DNA from: an uncultured Prevotellaceae bacterium | GTDB taxonomy: Bacteria > Bacteroidota > Bacteroidia > Bacteroidales > Bacteroidaceae | Direction of reading: 5' to 3' | NCBI GenBank assembly: GCA_946406585.1 | Contig: CAMJLI010000078.1 | Coordinates: forward strand, 1 to 8,798 | DNA length: 8,798 bases | Part shown: one piece after another, positions 1-7,133 of the stretch | How the letters are laid out: each line of letters opens with the position of its first letter | Position numbering within the stretch: the stretch's first letter is position 1 | Made by a program: the position numbers and the translations under genes | Notes under the pieces: model-generated | The model's input: the letters and a program-made list of their open reading frames with translations, nothing else | Databases searched by the model: none | What the model was told of the DNA's origin: nothing

Positions 1-926
1 GCGAAGCGCACAAAACGGCTGAGGTTCTCGTGCATCACATAACGAGCCCAACTGGGCCACATGGCAGCCAGGCCAGCGCCATGAGTGACATCAAACATGC
101 CACTCAGTTCATGCTCCAACTGGTGTGTCGCCCAGTCGTCGCTGATGCCGCAGCCGGTGAGTCCGTTGTGAGCCACGCTGCCTCCCCACATTATCTGCGC
201 ACGGTTGCGATAGTCTGTAGGATTCTTCAGCACTGCAAAGACACAGTCCTTCATCGTGCGCAACACCGCCTCTGCCAGTTCGGTGGTCAGCGTCATGTCG
301 TCGTCCTTGGTGAAATAACGCTCCATGGTATGCATCATGATGTCGGTCACGCCGGCAGCCGTCTGGTATGGCGGCAGGGTGAAGGTGCGGCATGGGTTCA
401 TGATGGCAAATTTCGGGCGAGCCATGTCATTGGAATAGCCGAGCTTCAAGTCACCATCCTCGTTGGTGATGACACTGGCCTCGCTCATCTCGCTTCCGGC
501 AGCCGGTATCGTGAGCACCGATGCCACTGGCAGCATGGCTGAGGGCTGTGCCTTTCCAAGATAGATGTCCCACACGTCGCCCTCGAAGCAAACGCCGTAT
601 GCGATGGCCTTGGCAGAGTCGATGACGCTACCGCCGCCAACAGCCAAGATGAAGTCGATGTTTTCACAACGGCACAACTCTATGCCCTCATACACTTTAG
701 ACAAACGTGGATTGGGCACTACGCCACCCAGAGTGACATACTCTATGCCATCTTCTCCGAGAAGGCCGCAAACCTTGTCGAGGAGTCCTGACTTTACGGC
801 ACTCGAACCACCGTAATGCACCAGGACTTTCTTGCCTCCATATTTTCTTATAAGAGAAGCAACTTGTTCTTCTGATTTCTCGCCGAACACCACTTCAGTC
901 GGCGCATAATAATTGAAATCTTTCAT
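1..926 (-). CDS. Iron-dependent alcohol dehydrogenase, YqhD/butanol dehydrogenase type (3' end missing)
   Basis: Probably a cytoplasmic NAD(P)H-dependent reductase that interconverts aldehydes and primary alcohols. The frame reads from the ATG at 926-924 (MKDFNYYAPTEVVFGE) without a stop to the window edge, giving 308 codons. Family members have about 380-390 residues, so roughly the last 75-80 are missing. Visible motifs: the nucleotide-binding GGGSVIDSAK at residues 97-106; the first two metal ligands in GVTDIMMH (D195, H199); and the region THQLEHELSGMFDVTHGAG, where H268 and H282 have the 14-residue spacing of the other two ligands and H272 matches the conserved histidine between them. 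All four expected ligands are present, so the enzyme looks active. The N-terminal NYYAPTEVVFG fits the butanol dehydrogenase subgroup, usually NADPH-linked; the true substrate cannot be read from sequence. The gene starts 45 bases after the barrel gene stops, and no strong promoter is visible between them, so read-through is possible. Confidence 0.93.
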   Translation of the reverse strand, partial: MKDFNYYAPTEVVFGEKSEEQVASLIRKYGGKKVLVHYGGSSAVKSGLLDKVCGLLGEDGIEYVTLGGVVPNPRLSKVYEGIELCRCENIDFILAVGGGSVIDSAKAIAYGVCFEGDVWDIYLGKAQPSAMLPVASVLTIPAAGSEMSEASVITNEDGDLKLGYSNDMARPKFAIMNPCRTFTLPPYQTAAGVTDIMMHTMERYFTKDDDMTLTTELAEAVLRTMKDCVFAVLKNPTDYRNRAQIMWGGSVAHNGLTGCGISDDWATHQLEHELSGMFDVTHGAGLAAMWPSWARYVMHENLSRFVRF

Positions 927-971
927 ATTGATTATGATTTTTGAATAAGTATTCTTGACTATCACATCCGA

Positions 972-3857
972 CTATCTTCTCCTGTCGCTGTTGCCCCATT
1001 TCTTGTCATAGCGTCCTTCGGTGTCCACCTTGCCGCCGAACATGTTCAGGCGGTAGCGCACGTGCAGCATGGCGTATGAATTGATGCTGTTGTATTGCGT
1101 GTCGCTACGTCCTGTTGCCGACACCCACCTCTCGAAATTGCTCTGCTGCCCCAGGAGGTCATAGAAATTGAGGGCCACTATGAGGGTCTTGCTTTTGAGG
1201 AATGTCTTGGATATCTGCCCGTTCCATATCAGTTCGTTGGTATTCGACGACGGGTCGTTGTACCCCCTTCTGCTGTTCTCGTGCAGGTTGGTGCTCACCT
1301 CGAAGCCAGAAGGCAGTCGCAGCAGCACCTGTCCTCCATAGCTGAACTGCCATGTGTCGAGGTTGGCGTTGGGCTGCAGTTCGTTGCGCGTATGCTGGTA
1401 GTTGCACGAACCATCAAGGCTCACTTCCAACCAGTCGTTCCTGAAACTGCCATTGAGTCTTTCGGTGAGGTTGATGGAGCGGGTGGTGTTTTTCTCCGCA
1501 TTGGCTTGATGTTGTGCCACATAGCTCACGTAGTTGTTGTATCTTGCCCTTGTGTTTGTTCCGATGTTCCAGTGGGCGGTGGAGTCGAGAGCAGTGTTGA
1601 AGGTGAAACCACCATCAGCATTCCAGTTGCCGTTTATGTTCTCTGGCCTTGACACGCTTCCACCTGTGGCGGCATTGTATTGCACGAGGTTAGAGATGCT
1701 GTTGCGCGTATGGCGGTAATTGGCATAGATTACGATAGAGCGCTTGTATCTCGAAATGTAATTGTTGTAATAAACATTCAGGGAGTTGGTGAACTGTGGT
1801 TTCAAGCCAGGATTTCCCTTGGTGATGTACAGAGGATTGGAGTCGTCGGTGATGTCGAGCAGCTGGGTGATGTCGGGTTGTCGCGTGTCTCCCCGGTAAT
1901 GCAGCCAGATGTTGCTTTGGTCGCTGAACTTGTAATGGAAGTCGAGTGTTGGCGTGAAGTTGGTGACATTGCGCACGGTGTCAACATAATGTCCTCTGTA
2001 GTCTTGGATGAAATTGGACCGTTGCGGCTGCACGAGGAAGCCCACGTTGTAGTCATAGCGTTCTTCCCAGTGGCGCAGTGTGAGTCTCATGTTGTGCGTG
2101 TAGTTCTTGTATTCAGAGAACCTGCTAAGCGACTTGTCGATATAGGTGTCAAGGTTGTCGTTTACCGAACCGAGCCAAGAGTCCCAGTCGCGGTAGGCAG
2201 GAACCACCCCTGAGAATATGTTTATGGGGTCGTGACTGAAGTCGTATGTCTGCCTGTCGCTCTTGTTCTTGTTGTATCTCAACTCATAGTTGGCTTGCAG
2301 GTGTGCTCCTTTCCAGAGGGGTTCGCTGTAGTTGGCACTAAGCACGTAGCCACTGCTGTTGCTTGGCGTGGTGTTGTATCGTGCAGTGAAGTAAGTGGAG
2401 TCCTGTCCTGCCTGGTTTTTCACCTTGAACAGATGAACCTCGTTGTTGGACGTGTTTTTCTGCTGGTTGTCTCCCACATTGCCCTCTATTCGCAATGTGA
2501 TGTTTCTTCCTTTTGGATTAAGCCTTCTGTACAACTGCAACGAGCCGGATGCGTTTTTGTTTTCTCCGTAGCTCAAGCCCGTATTTTGGTTGTGGTTTAC
2601 CACATGTTGCCTGTCATTCATGATGTCGATGGCATTCAGCGAGAGAGGGTCGTTGACATACAGATAAGGGTCGTCGCTGAAAGTGGCTGATGACGACATG
2701 CTTCGCCCGTCGTTGGTGCCATAGCTGCCATTAGCCCTAAGCATGATGTTGGTCAGGGTGTCTGGTTTCCATTCCACCCTCAAGTTTCCGTTCCAGTTGT
2801 TGTTGCGTGTCAGGTTTTTGGATTTGCTGTTGGAGAAGGTGCGGGAGGTCTGGCTGTAGAAGTTCTCACTGGCATTGGAGTTCTCATTGTCCCCATTGCG
2901 GTGGTTCCATCTCAGGCTGGCATCCACCTTGAGTTTCTTGCGGTCGTCGAAGTTGAAGTTTGTCCCAAGCATTTTCGAGGTGTTCAGCCCGCGCCGGTTC
3001 CACCATCCTGCATTCTCCTCCTTGTTGTTGACGTTCCCCATCAGCACAAAGCGCACATTGTCGGTGAAGCTGCTCCCCATGCCTCTTGATGCATAGCGAT
3101 GTTGTGTGCCTCCGGCAATGTCGAGATTGGTCATGTATCCACGGTTCATCCCTTTTTTTATGGTGAAGTCGAGCACAGTCTCCTTGTTTCCGTCCTCGAT
3201 TCCCGTGATGCGTGCCTGGTCGCTCTGCTGGTCGTAGAACTTCACATTTTGTATGATGGAGATAGGCAGGTTTTTCAATGCCGTCTCTATGTCTCCGAGC
3301 ATGAATTCCTTTCCGTCGAGCAATATCTTCTTCACCTCCTTGCCATTGATGGTGATGGTTCCGTCTTCTTCCACATTGGCTCCCGGCATCCTTTTTATCA
3401 GTTCCTCAATGGCAGAGCCTTCCGGTGTGCGATATGCATCAGGGTTGAAGACCAATGTGTCTTTCTTTACCACAACGGGAGCCGCCCTGCCGGTCACCAC
3501 TGCTTCTTTCAGTGCGATGACATCGGGCGACAGTTTCAGCTCTCCCAAATCCTGGTTGCGGTCGTTGCGCAGAGTGACTTCCCTTTCCAAGGTCTGGTAG
3601 CCAACAGATGATATTCTCAACCTGTATGTGCCGTTTGATGGTGCTACCACTGAGAAGTTTCCGTGCTCATTGGAAATGGTTCCTCCAACGAAAGAGGTGT
3701 CATTGGCCCAAAACAACTGTATTGTGGCCAATTCCATAGGTTCTTTAGAATCAATGTCGGTCAGATGTCCGCTGATTGTCAGTTTGTCGTTTTCCTCTTG
3801 GGCATTGGCACAAAGCATGACAACAAAGAACATCATGATAGTACATGACAGTCTCAT
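972..3857 (-). CDS. TonB-receptor-like outer-membrane beta-barrel protein
   Basis: A 961-residue outer-membrane protein. The start at 3857 is preferred because it places a signal peptide at the N-terminus (MRLSCTIMMFFVVMLCANAQ, probable cleavage after A19). A longer reading to 3998 would put 47 non-signal residues in front and run through the upstream palindrome. Residues about 27-112 form a carboxypeptidase-regulatory-like beta-sandwich (LTISGHLTDIDSKEPMELAT, YRLRISSVGYQ). Residues about 118-240 resemble a plug (EAVVTGRAAPVVVKKDTLVF, IEELIKRMPGANVEEDG, ILLDGKEF). The remainder, about 245-961, is rich in alternating aromatic/polar strands and ends in a final strand YAMLHVRYRLNMFGGK plus a charged tail. 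This order matches the Bacteroidota 'outer membrane beta-barrel family' (PF14905-like) rather than SusC: no SusD gene is adjacent and no SusC-type TonB box is evident. Role is presumably uptake or export of an unknown ligand. The iron-dependent dehydrogenase follows 45 bases downstream. Confidence 0.9.
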   Translation of the reverse strand: MRLSCTIMMFFVVMLCANAQEENDKLTISGHLTDIDSKEPMELATIQLFWANDTSFVGGTISNEHGNFSVVAPSNGTYRLRISSVGYQTLEREVTLRNDRNQDLGELKLSPDVIALKEAVVTGRAAPVVVKKDTLVFNPDAYRTPEGSAIEELIKRMPGANVEEDGTITINGKEVKKILLDGKEFMLGDIETALKNLPISIIQNVKFYDQQSDQARITGIEDGNKETVLDFTIKKGMNRGYMTNLDIAGGTQHRYASRGMGSSFTDNVRFVLMGNVNNKEENAGWWNRRGLNTSKMLGTNFNFDDRKKLKVDASLRWNHRNGDNENSNASENFYSQTSRTFSNSKSKNLTRNNNWNGNLRVEWKPDTLTNIMLRANGSYGTNDGRSMSSSATFSDDPYLYVNDPLSLNAIDIMNDRQHVVNHNQNTGLSYGENKNASGSLQLYRRLNPKGRNITLRIEGNVGDNQQKNTSNNEVHLFKVKNQAGQDSTYFTARYNTTPSNSSGYVLSANYSEPLWKGAHLQANYELRYNKNKSDRQTYDFSHDPINIFSGVVPAYRDWDSWLGSVNDNLDTYIDKSLSRFSEYKNYTHNMRLTLRHWEERYDYNVGFLVQPQRSNFIQDYRGHYVDTVRNVTNFTPTLDFHYKFSDQSNIWLHYRGDTRQPDITQLLDITDDSNPLYITKGNPGLKPQFTNSLNVYYNNYISRYKRSIVIYANYRHTRNSISNLVQYNAATGGSVSRPENINGNWNADGGFTFNTALDSTAHWNIGTNTRARYNNYVSYVAQHQANAEKNTTRSINLTERLNGSFRNDWLEVSLDGSCNYQHTRNELQPNANLDTWQFSYGGQVLLRLPSGFEVSTNLHENSRRGYNDPSSNTNELIWNGQISKTFLKSKTLIVALNFYDLLGQQSNFERWVSATGRSDTQYNSINSYAMLHVRYRLNMFGGKVDTEGRYDKKWGNSDRRR

Positions 3858-3915
3858 AAGGATGTTTTTTTCAAGACAACTCGAGTTTTGTAAAATCAAT
3901 AGAGTTTTCAATTTT

Positions 3916-3963
3916 ATGGGCATTATCAAGCAGGTGTTCAAAATAATTTGAACACCTGCCCAT
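3916..3963. promoter_or_regulatory. Quasi-palindrome upstream of the barrel gene
   Basis: Perfect 13-base inverted arms GCAGGTGTTCAAA (3930-3942) and TTTGAACACCTGC (3947-3959) surround a 4-base centre ATAA. A second inverted pair, ATGGGCA (3916-3922) and TGCCCAT (3957-3963), flanks and partly overlaps the first, so the right arm can pair in two ways: a compact 13-bp hairpin, or an extended stem with a 10-base bulge at 3922-3931. It ends 58 bases before the preferred barrel start codon. There is no U-run after either side, so a simple intrinsic terminator is unlikely. It could be a dimeric regulator's operator or a leader hairpin. A weak -7-like string (TTTTACTTTGC, minus strand, 3981-3991) lies just upstream; if it is used, the palindrome is in the mRNA leader. 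That promoter call is uncertain. Confidence 0.6.
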
Positions 3964-4051
3964 TGGATGAAAAAAAGGTGGCAAAGTAAAATCCTCAACC
4001 CGAATATTATGATATATTAACATGTTTTGTCAATCCTTGTAATATTATTTA

Positions 4052-6835
4052 TCAATTAGCAACAGCACGAATACTATTACCACATTCTCGACTATCATAA
4101 CTAACTCTTACATGTTGATTTTGACCATTATCTCTATAACTAATATCCAAATTTTTTGATAAGTAATTGAAATATGTTATATCATGACTACTTGACCAAT
4201 ACTTACCTGAAAAGCCACCTGTGGGTCTCCAGTCTTTCATGTATACTCCTGCCAAAGGCAAAAAAAGTTTATTGCCACTAGGCCCAATGAAAACTAATCC
4301 GTTAACATTATTATAAGTCGTAAACTCCTTTGAGCATTCCCTTATAAGTTCTTCAAATTGATCTGCAGAAGGAAGATACCATGGACTACCCCAATTCACA
4401 TAGGCGGCATCATATTGAGTTCCACCAATACTATAAATTCTAACACATGAAGTAGCATTTCCATTACAGAGGGTATAAGTGCTCCAATCATAATAGTCTT
4501 TCTCCTCTGTCTCGCCCCAGGCATAATATCCACCGTATGCTTCAGGCTTGTCGGCTCCCACGTTGCAGCAGGCCCACTTCGTGCCGGAGGGCAGGCCAAG
4601 GTCAATCATGTGCGGGTGGTTGCCGTCGGGGCAGGTAAGAGAACCCTGCGATTCGGGGTCTCCCTCCAAAATAAGCTTGATGATCGACACGGCATCGGAA
4701 ACGGAGATCCTGCCGTCCTTGTTCACGTCGGCATTGGCAAGGATGAAGTTGTCACCGGCTTGCTCCAAGAGATAGTCCACCAGCAGGGTGACATCGGAAA
4801 TGCTGATTTCACCGTCACCATTCACGTCACCGAGACCATTATTAAATTCTATTATTTCCTTGAAATTTTTCCAATTATTTGCTGTTTGGTATGCCGATTT
4901 CGAGCCTCTTGGAACATAAAGCGTGGCATTCTTACTGTTGGAAAAATCGTACAAGCCAATAGACACAGGAACGGGATTATTTACTGTCACGGATGTCAAT
5001 CTAGAACAGTCATAGAAAGCCCAATCTCCTATACTTGTCACGCTGTTTCCGAGGATGGCAGATGTCAAGTTGGAGCATCCTCTGAATGCATATCCATTGA
5101 TGCTTATAACGCTGTTGGGGATGTTAATAGAAGTCAGGCCTGAACAGCCATTGAAAGCATGATATCCTATGCTCGTCACACTATTAGGTATGACAATAGA
5201 AGTCAAATCTTTGAAATCAGAAAAAGCATACATTCCAATGCTCGCAACTGTGTTGGGTATGAACGTATTCTTGCATCCAGTAATTAGTTTGTTGGAAGAT
5301 GTTTCAATGATAGCATTACAATTATCTCGTGAATCATAATAATTATTTGTGGCTTCTATCGTAATTGAAGTCAATTCGTTACAATCATGAAAAGGATTAT
5401 TTCCAATGCTCGTCACGCTATTTGATATATTGACGGTTGTGAGACCAATACATCTGTAAAAGGCATAATCAACTATGCTATTAACACCTTCTCCGATGAT
5501 GATTTTTTTTATAGAATTCAGTTTCTGAAACCACACACCTATATCTTTGCAATGAAATTCAATGTTTGCTAAGTTATTGCAGCCATCAAAAGCTTTTTCT
5601 CCGATACTCGTCACACCTTTGCCTATTGAGACAGAAGTAAGGCTTGTGCAACCATGGAAAGCGTAGCTCCCTATGCTTACCACGCTGTTTCCGATAGTTA
5701 TAGAGGTCAAGCCTGTACAACTGTAGAAAGCAGAGTTCCCTATGCTTGTGACATTGCCGGGTATATCGATGGATGTCAAGCCGATGCAGCCATTGAAGGC
5801 ATACTGCCCGATGGTTGCGATGCTATTGGGGACAATAGTATTCTTACAACCTACAACAAGTTTATTTGAAGATGTTTCTATTATTGCATTACAATTATCA
5901 CGTGAATCATAAATGGTATTAGCAACATCTACCTTCATCGATTCCATTTTTGTGCAACCACTGAAAGCCGAGCTACTTATGCTTGTCACATTACCAGGAA
6001 TGACAATGGAAGTCAAACTTTTACAATCCTCGAAAGCCCCACTTCCTATACTAGTCACACCATTACCGATAGTGATAAATGACAGACTGGTGCAACCTCT
6101 GAAAGCATTGCTACCTATGCTCGTCACGTTGTCAGGAATGACAATAGAAGTCAAACTTGTACAATTATCGAAAACAGAACTTCCTATGCTTGTCACACTG
6201 ACTGGGATGGTGATGGAGGTCAGGCCGGAGCAGCCATCGAAAGCACTCCACCCTATTATTGTAACGCTGACTGGGATGGTGATGGATGTCATACTGGTGC
6301 AGCCTCGAAAAGCTCTAGAACCAATTTTAGTCACACTATTTGGGATATCAATAGAGATCAGATTAGTACAATTTTCAAAAGCCATATCACCTATGGTAGT
6401 CACACTATTAGGGATAATAGTATTCTTACATCCAACAACAAGTGTATTAGATTCTGTTTCTATTATTGCATTGCTATTGTCTCTTGAGTCAAATTTTGGA
6501 TTTGTTGTATCTACATTAATAACTGATAAGTTTGTGCAGCCATAGAAAGCTCCCATTACAATGCTTTTGACGCTGTTGGGAATGTCAATGGATGTCAAAT
6601 TGATACATGCTAAAAAGGCTTGTTGTCCTATGCTTGTCACATTATAAGAATAACCACTATACGTTACTTTAGATGGAATGGACACATAACCTGAATAACT
6701 ATTATAACCGTTTGAAGTCACTTCCGCAGTCTTCGCCGAACTGTCCAGATTGTAATAAATCCCATTGATTAGTGTCTGTGCATGAGCCATGAAAGCCATA
6801 AGCAGCAGGGTAAGGGTAAAAAGTAGTTTTTTCAT
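4052..6835 (-). CDS. BspA-like leucine-rich-repeat protein with dockerin and FISUMP-like domains
   Basis: A 927-residue secreted, probably surface-exposed protein. The signal peptide MKKLLFTLTLLLMAFMAHAQ (residues 1-20) fixes the start. Residues about 65-620 hold some 20 LRR_5/BspA-type repeats of about 23 residues with the pattern LTSIxIPNSVTSIGxxAFxGC. A cap-like segment follows (ATLYVPRGSKSAYQ, about 637-650). Residues 668-727 are a type I dockerin with two calcium loops, D670-D681 (DVNGDGEISISD) and D703-D714 (DVNKDGRISVSD). Residues about 740-927 begin MIDLGLPSGTKWACCNVGA, include YYAWGETEEKDYY and KYWSSS, and match the FISUMP/DUF1566-like domain common at the end of Bacteroidota surface proteins. 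BspA-type repeats in relatives mediate binding to host or bacterial partners; the ligand here is unknown. No type IX secretion C-terminal domain or lipobox is seen. The tract 4501-4800 is about 58% GC by hand count, against about 27% in 4081-4200, which suggests a mosaic origin. Confidence 0.92.
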   Translation of the reverse strand: MKKLLFTLTLLLMAFMAHAQTLINGIYYNLDSSAKTAEVTSNGYNSYSGYVSIPSKVTYSGYSYNVTSIGQQAFLACINLTSIDIPNSVKSIVMGAFYGCTNLSVINVDTTNPKFDSRDNSNAIIETESNTLVVGCKNTIIPNSVTTIGDMAFENCTNLISIDIPNSVTKIGSRAFRGCTSMTSITIPVSVTIIGWSAFDGCSGLTSITIPVSVTSIGSSVFDNCTSLTSIVIPDNVTSIGSNAFRGCTSLSFITIGNGVTSIGSGAFEDCKSLTSIVIPGNVTSISSSAFSGCTKMESMKVDVANTIYDSRDNCNAIIETSSNKLVVGCKNTIVPNSIATIGQYAFNGCIGLTSIDIPGNVTSIGNSAFYSCTGLTSITIGNSVVSIGSYAFHGCTSLTSVSIGKGVTSIGEKAFDGCNNLANIEFHCKDIGVWFQKLNSIKKIIIGEGVNSIVDYAFYRCIGLTTVNISNSVTSIGNNPFHDCNELTSITIEATNNYYDSRDNCNAIIETSSNKLITGCKNTFIPNTVASIGMYAFSDFKDLTSIVIPNSVTSIGYHAFNGCSGLTSINIPNSVISINGYAFRGCSNLTSAILGNSVTSIGDWAFYDCSRLTSVTVNNPVPVSIGLYDFSNSKNATLYVPRGSKSAYQTANNWKNFKEIIEFNNGLGDVNGDGEISISDVTLLVDYLLEQAGDNFILANADVNKDGRISVSDAVSIIKLILEGDPESQGSLTCPDGNHPHMIDLGLPSGTKWACCNVGADKPEAYGGYYAWGETEEKDYYDWSTYTLCNGNATSCVRIYSIGGTQYDAAYVNWGSPWYLPSADQFEELIRECSKEFTTYNNVNGLVFIGPSGNKLFLPLAGVYMKDWRPTGGFSGKYWSSSHDITYFNYLSKNLDISYRDNGQNQHVRVSYDSRECGNSIRAVAN
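4976..6643 (-). repeat. Coding tandem repeats of about 69 bases (LRR array)
   Basis: The array encodes about 20 leucine-rich units of roughly 23 codons inside the BspA-like gene. Some neighbouring units remain identical at DNA level: CTGACTGGGATGGTGATGGA occurs at 6198-6217 and again at 6267-6286, exactly 69 bases apart. Other units have diverged in codon use and GC content. The array is interrupted three times by a different block carrying DSRDNxNAIIET (DNA about 6401-6511, 5819-5929 and 5246-5356). Confidence 0.85.
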
Positions 6836-6920
6836 TGTGATATTGTTTTTTGATTATTGTTGTTTTTCTTGTCTACACATGATATGATTGTAAGGCTCTA
6901 AAGGTAACCCTAATTTATTG

Positions 6921-6928
6921 CAAAATTA
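6921..6928 (-). promoter_or_regulatory. Probable -7 box for the LRR gene
   Basis: On the minus strand the bases read TAATTTTG, an exact match to the Bacteroidota TAnnTTTG -7 consensus, followed by C. It lies 85 bases upstream of the LRR start codon and would give an A-rich leader of roughly 80 bases, normal for this phylum. A clear TTTG -33 element at the expected spacing is not seen, so confidence is moderate. Confidence 0.5.
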
Positions 6929-7097
6929 TGGAAAAAGAAGAAAATAAGTCATTTCATAGTCATTTTTGTGAATGATTTCCTATCCGGATTCGCTGTAACA
7001 GGCTCGGCGGACTTTGGTCATATTTGTCGTTTTTGGGTGTTTATTTTGGGATGGTAATGAATATTTGGCTTTGGAAACTGGAAAAATAGCATAAAAA

Positions 7098-7129
7098 TTT
7101 GGCGATGTAACTAATTATAGTTACTTTTG
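7098..7129 (+). promoter_or_regulatory. Probable hicAB promoter (-33/-7)
   Basis: TTTG at 7098-7101 and TACTTTTG at 7122-7129 are separated by 20 bases, close to the Bacteroidota TTTG-N19-TAnnTTTG consensus. The -7 box ends only 4 bases before the hicA ATG at 7134, so the predicted transcription start falls at or within a few bases of the start codon. This implies a leaderless or nearly leaderless mRNA, unless another promoter upstream is used. Confidence 0.65.
7107..7124. promoter_or_regulatory. Candidate HicB operator
   Basis: A perfect 7-base inverted repeat, GTAACTA (7107-7113) and TAGTTAC (7118-7124), has a 4-base centre ATTA. It sits between the -33 and -7 elements and overlaps the first bases of the -7 box, so protein bound there would block transcription. 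HicB antitoxins with a ribbon-helix-helix-like C-terminus commonly repress their own operon; assigning this site to HicB is inference. Confidence 0.5.
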
Positions 7130-7133
7130 TACG

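Larger units (their letters stand above)
6836..7133. other. Divergent spacer between the LRR gene and hicAB
   Basis: This 298-base gap lies between two divergent starts. It is mostly AT-rich and holds the probable promoters of both flanking genes at its ends. The middle contains a short GC-richer patch (about 6984-7016) that I cannot assign to any feature. No gene of convincing length is present on either strand. Confidence 0.6.

Noticed and set aside
3858..3998. A longer N-terminus for the barrel protein starting at 3998
   Set aside because: The extra 47 residues are not signal-peptide-like and run through the palindrome; the start at 3857 gives a clean signal peptide.
4001..4036. A TTGACA...ATAATA pair on the minus strand resembling a sigma-70 promoter for the barrel gene
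   Set aside because: Bacteroidota housekeeping promoters use TTTG/TAnnTTTG instead, and the local DNA is so AT-rich that such matches are expected by chance.
3999..4051. AT-rich inverted stretches after the LRR gene as an intrinsic terminator
   Set aside because: The possible arms are short, made only of A and T, separated by a long loop and not followed by a U-run.
4655..4834. The dockerin as evidence of a cellulosome
   Set aside because: No cohesin, scaffoldin or glycoside hydrolase is present, and dockerin-like modules occur in many non-cellulosomal Bacteroidota surface proteins.
5913..6545. A 210-residue plus-strand frame opposite the LRR gene
   Set aside because: Its regular repeats are the antisense reading of the LRR units; it has no signal of its own and the minus strand is clearly the coding one.
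4976..6643. Regular spaced repeats that could suggest a CRISPR array
   Set aside because: The 69-base periodicity encodes leucine-rich repeats in frame, and there are no conserved short palindromic repeats with unique spacers.
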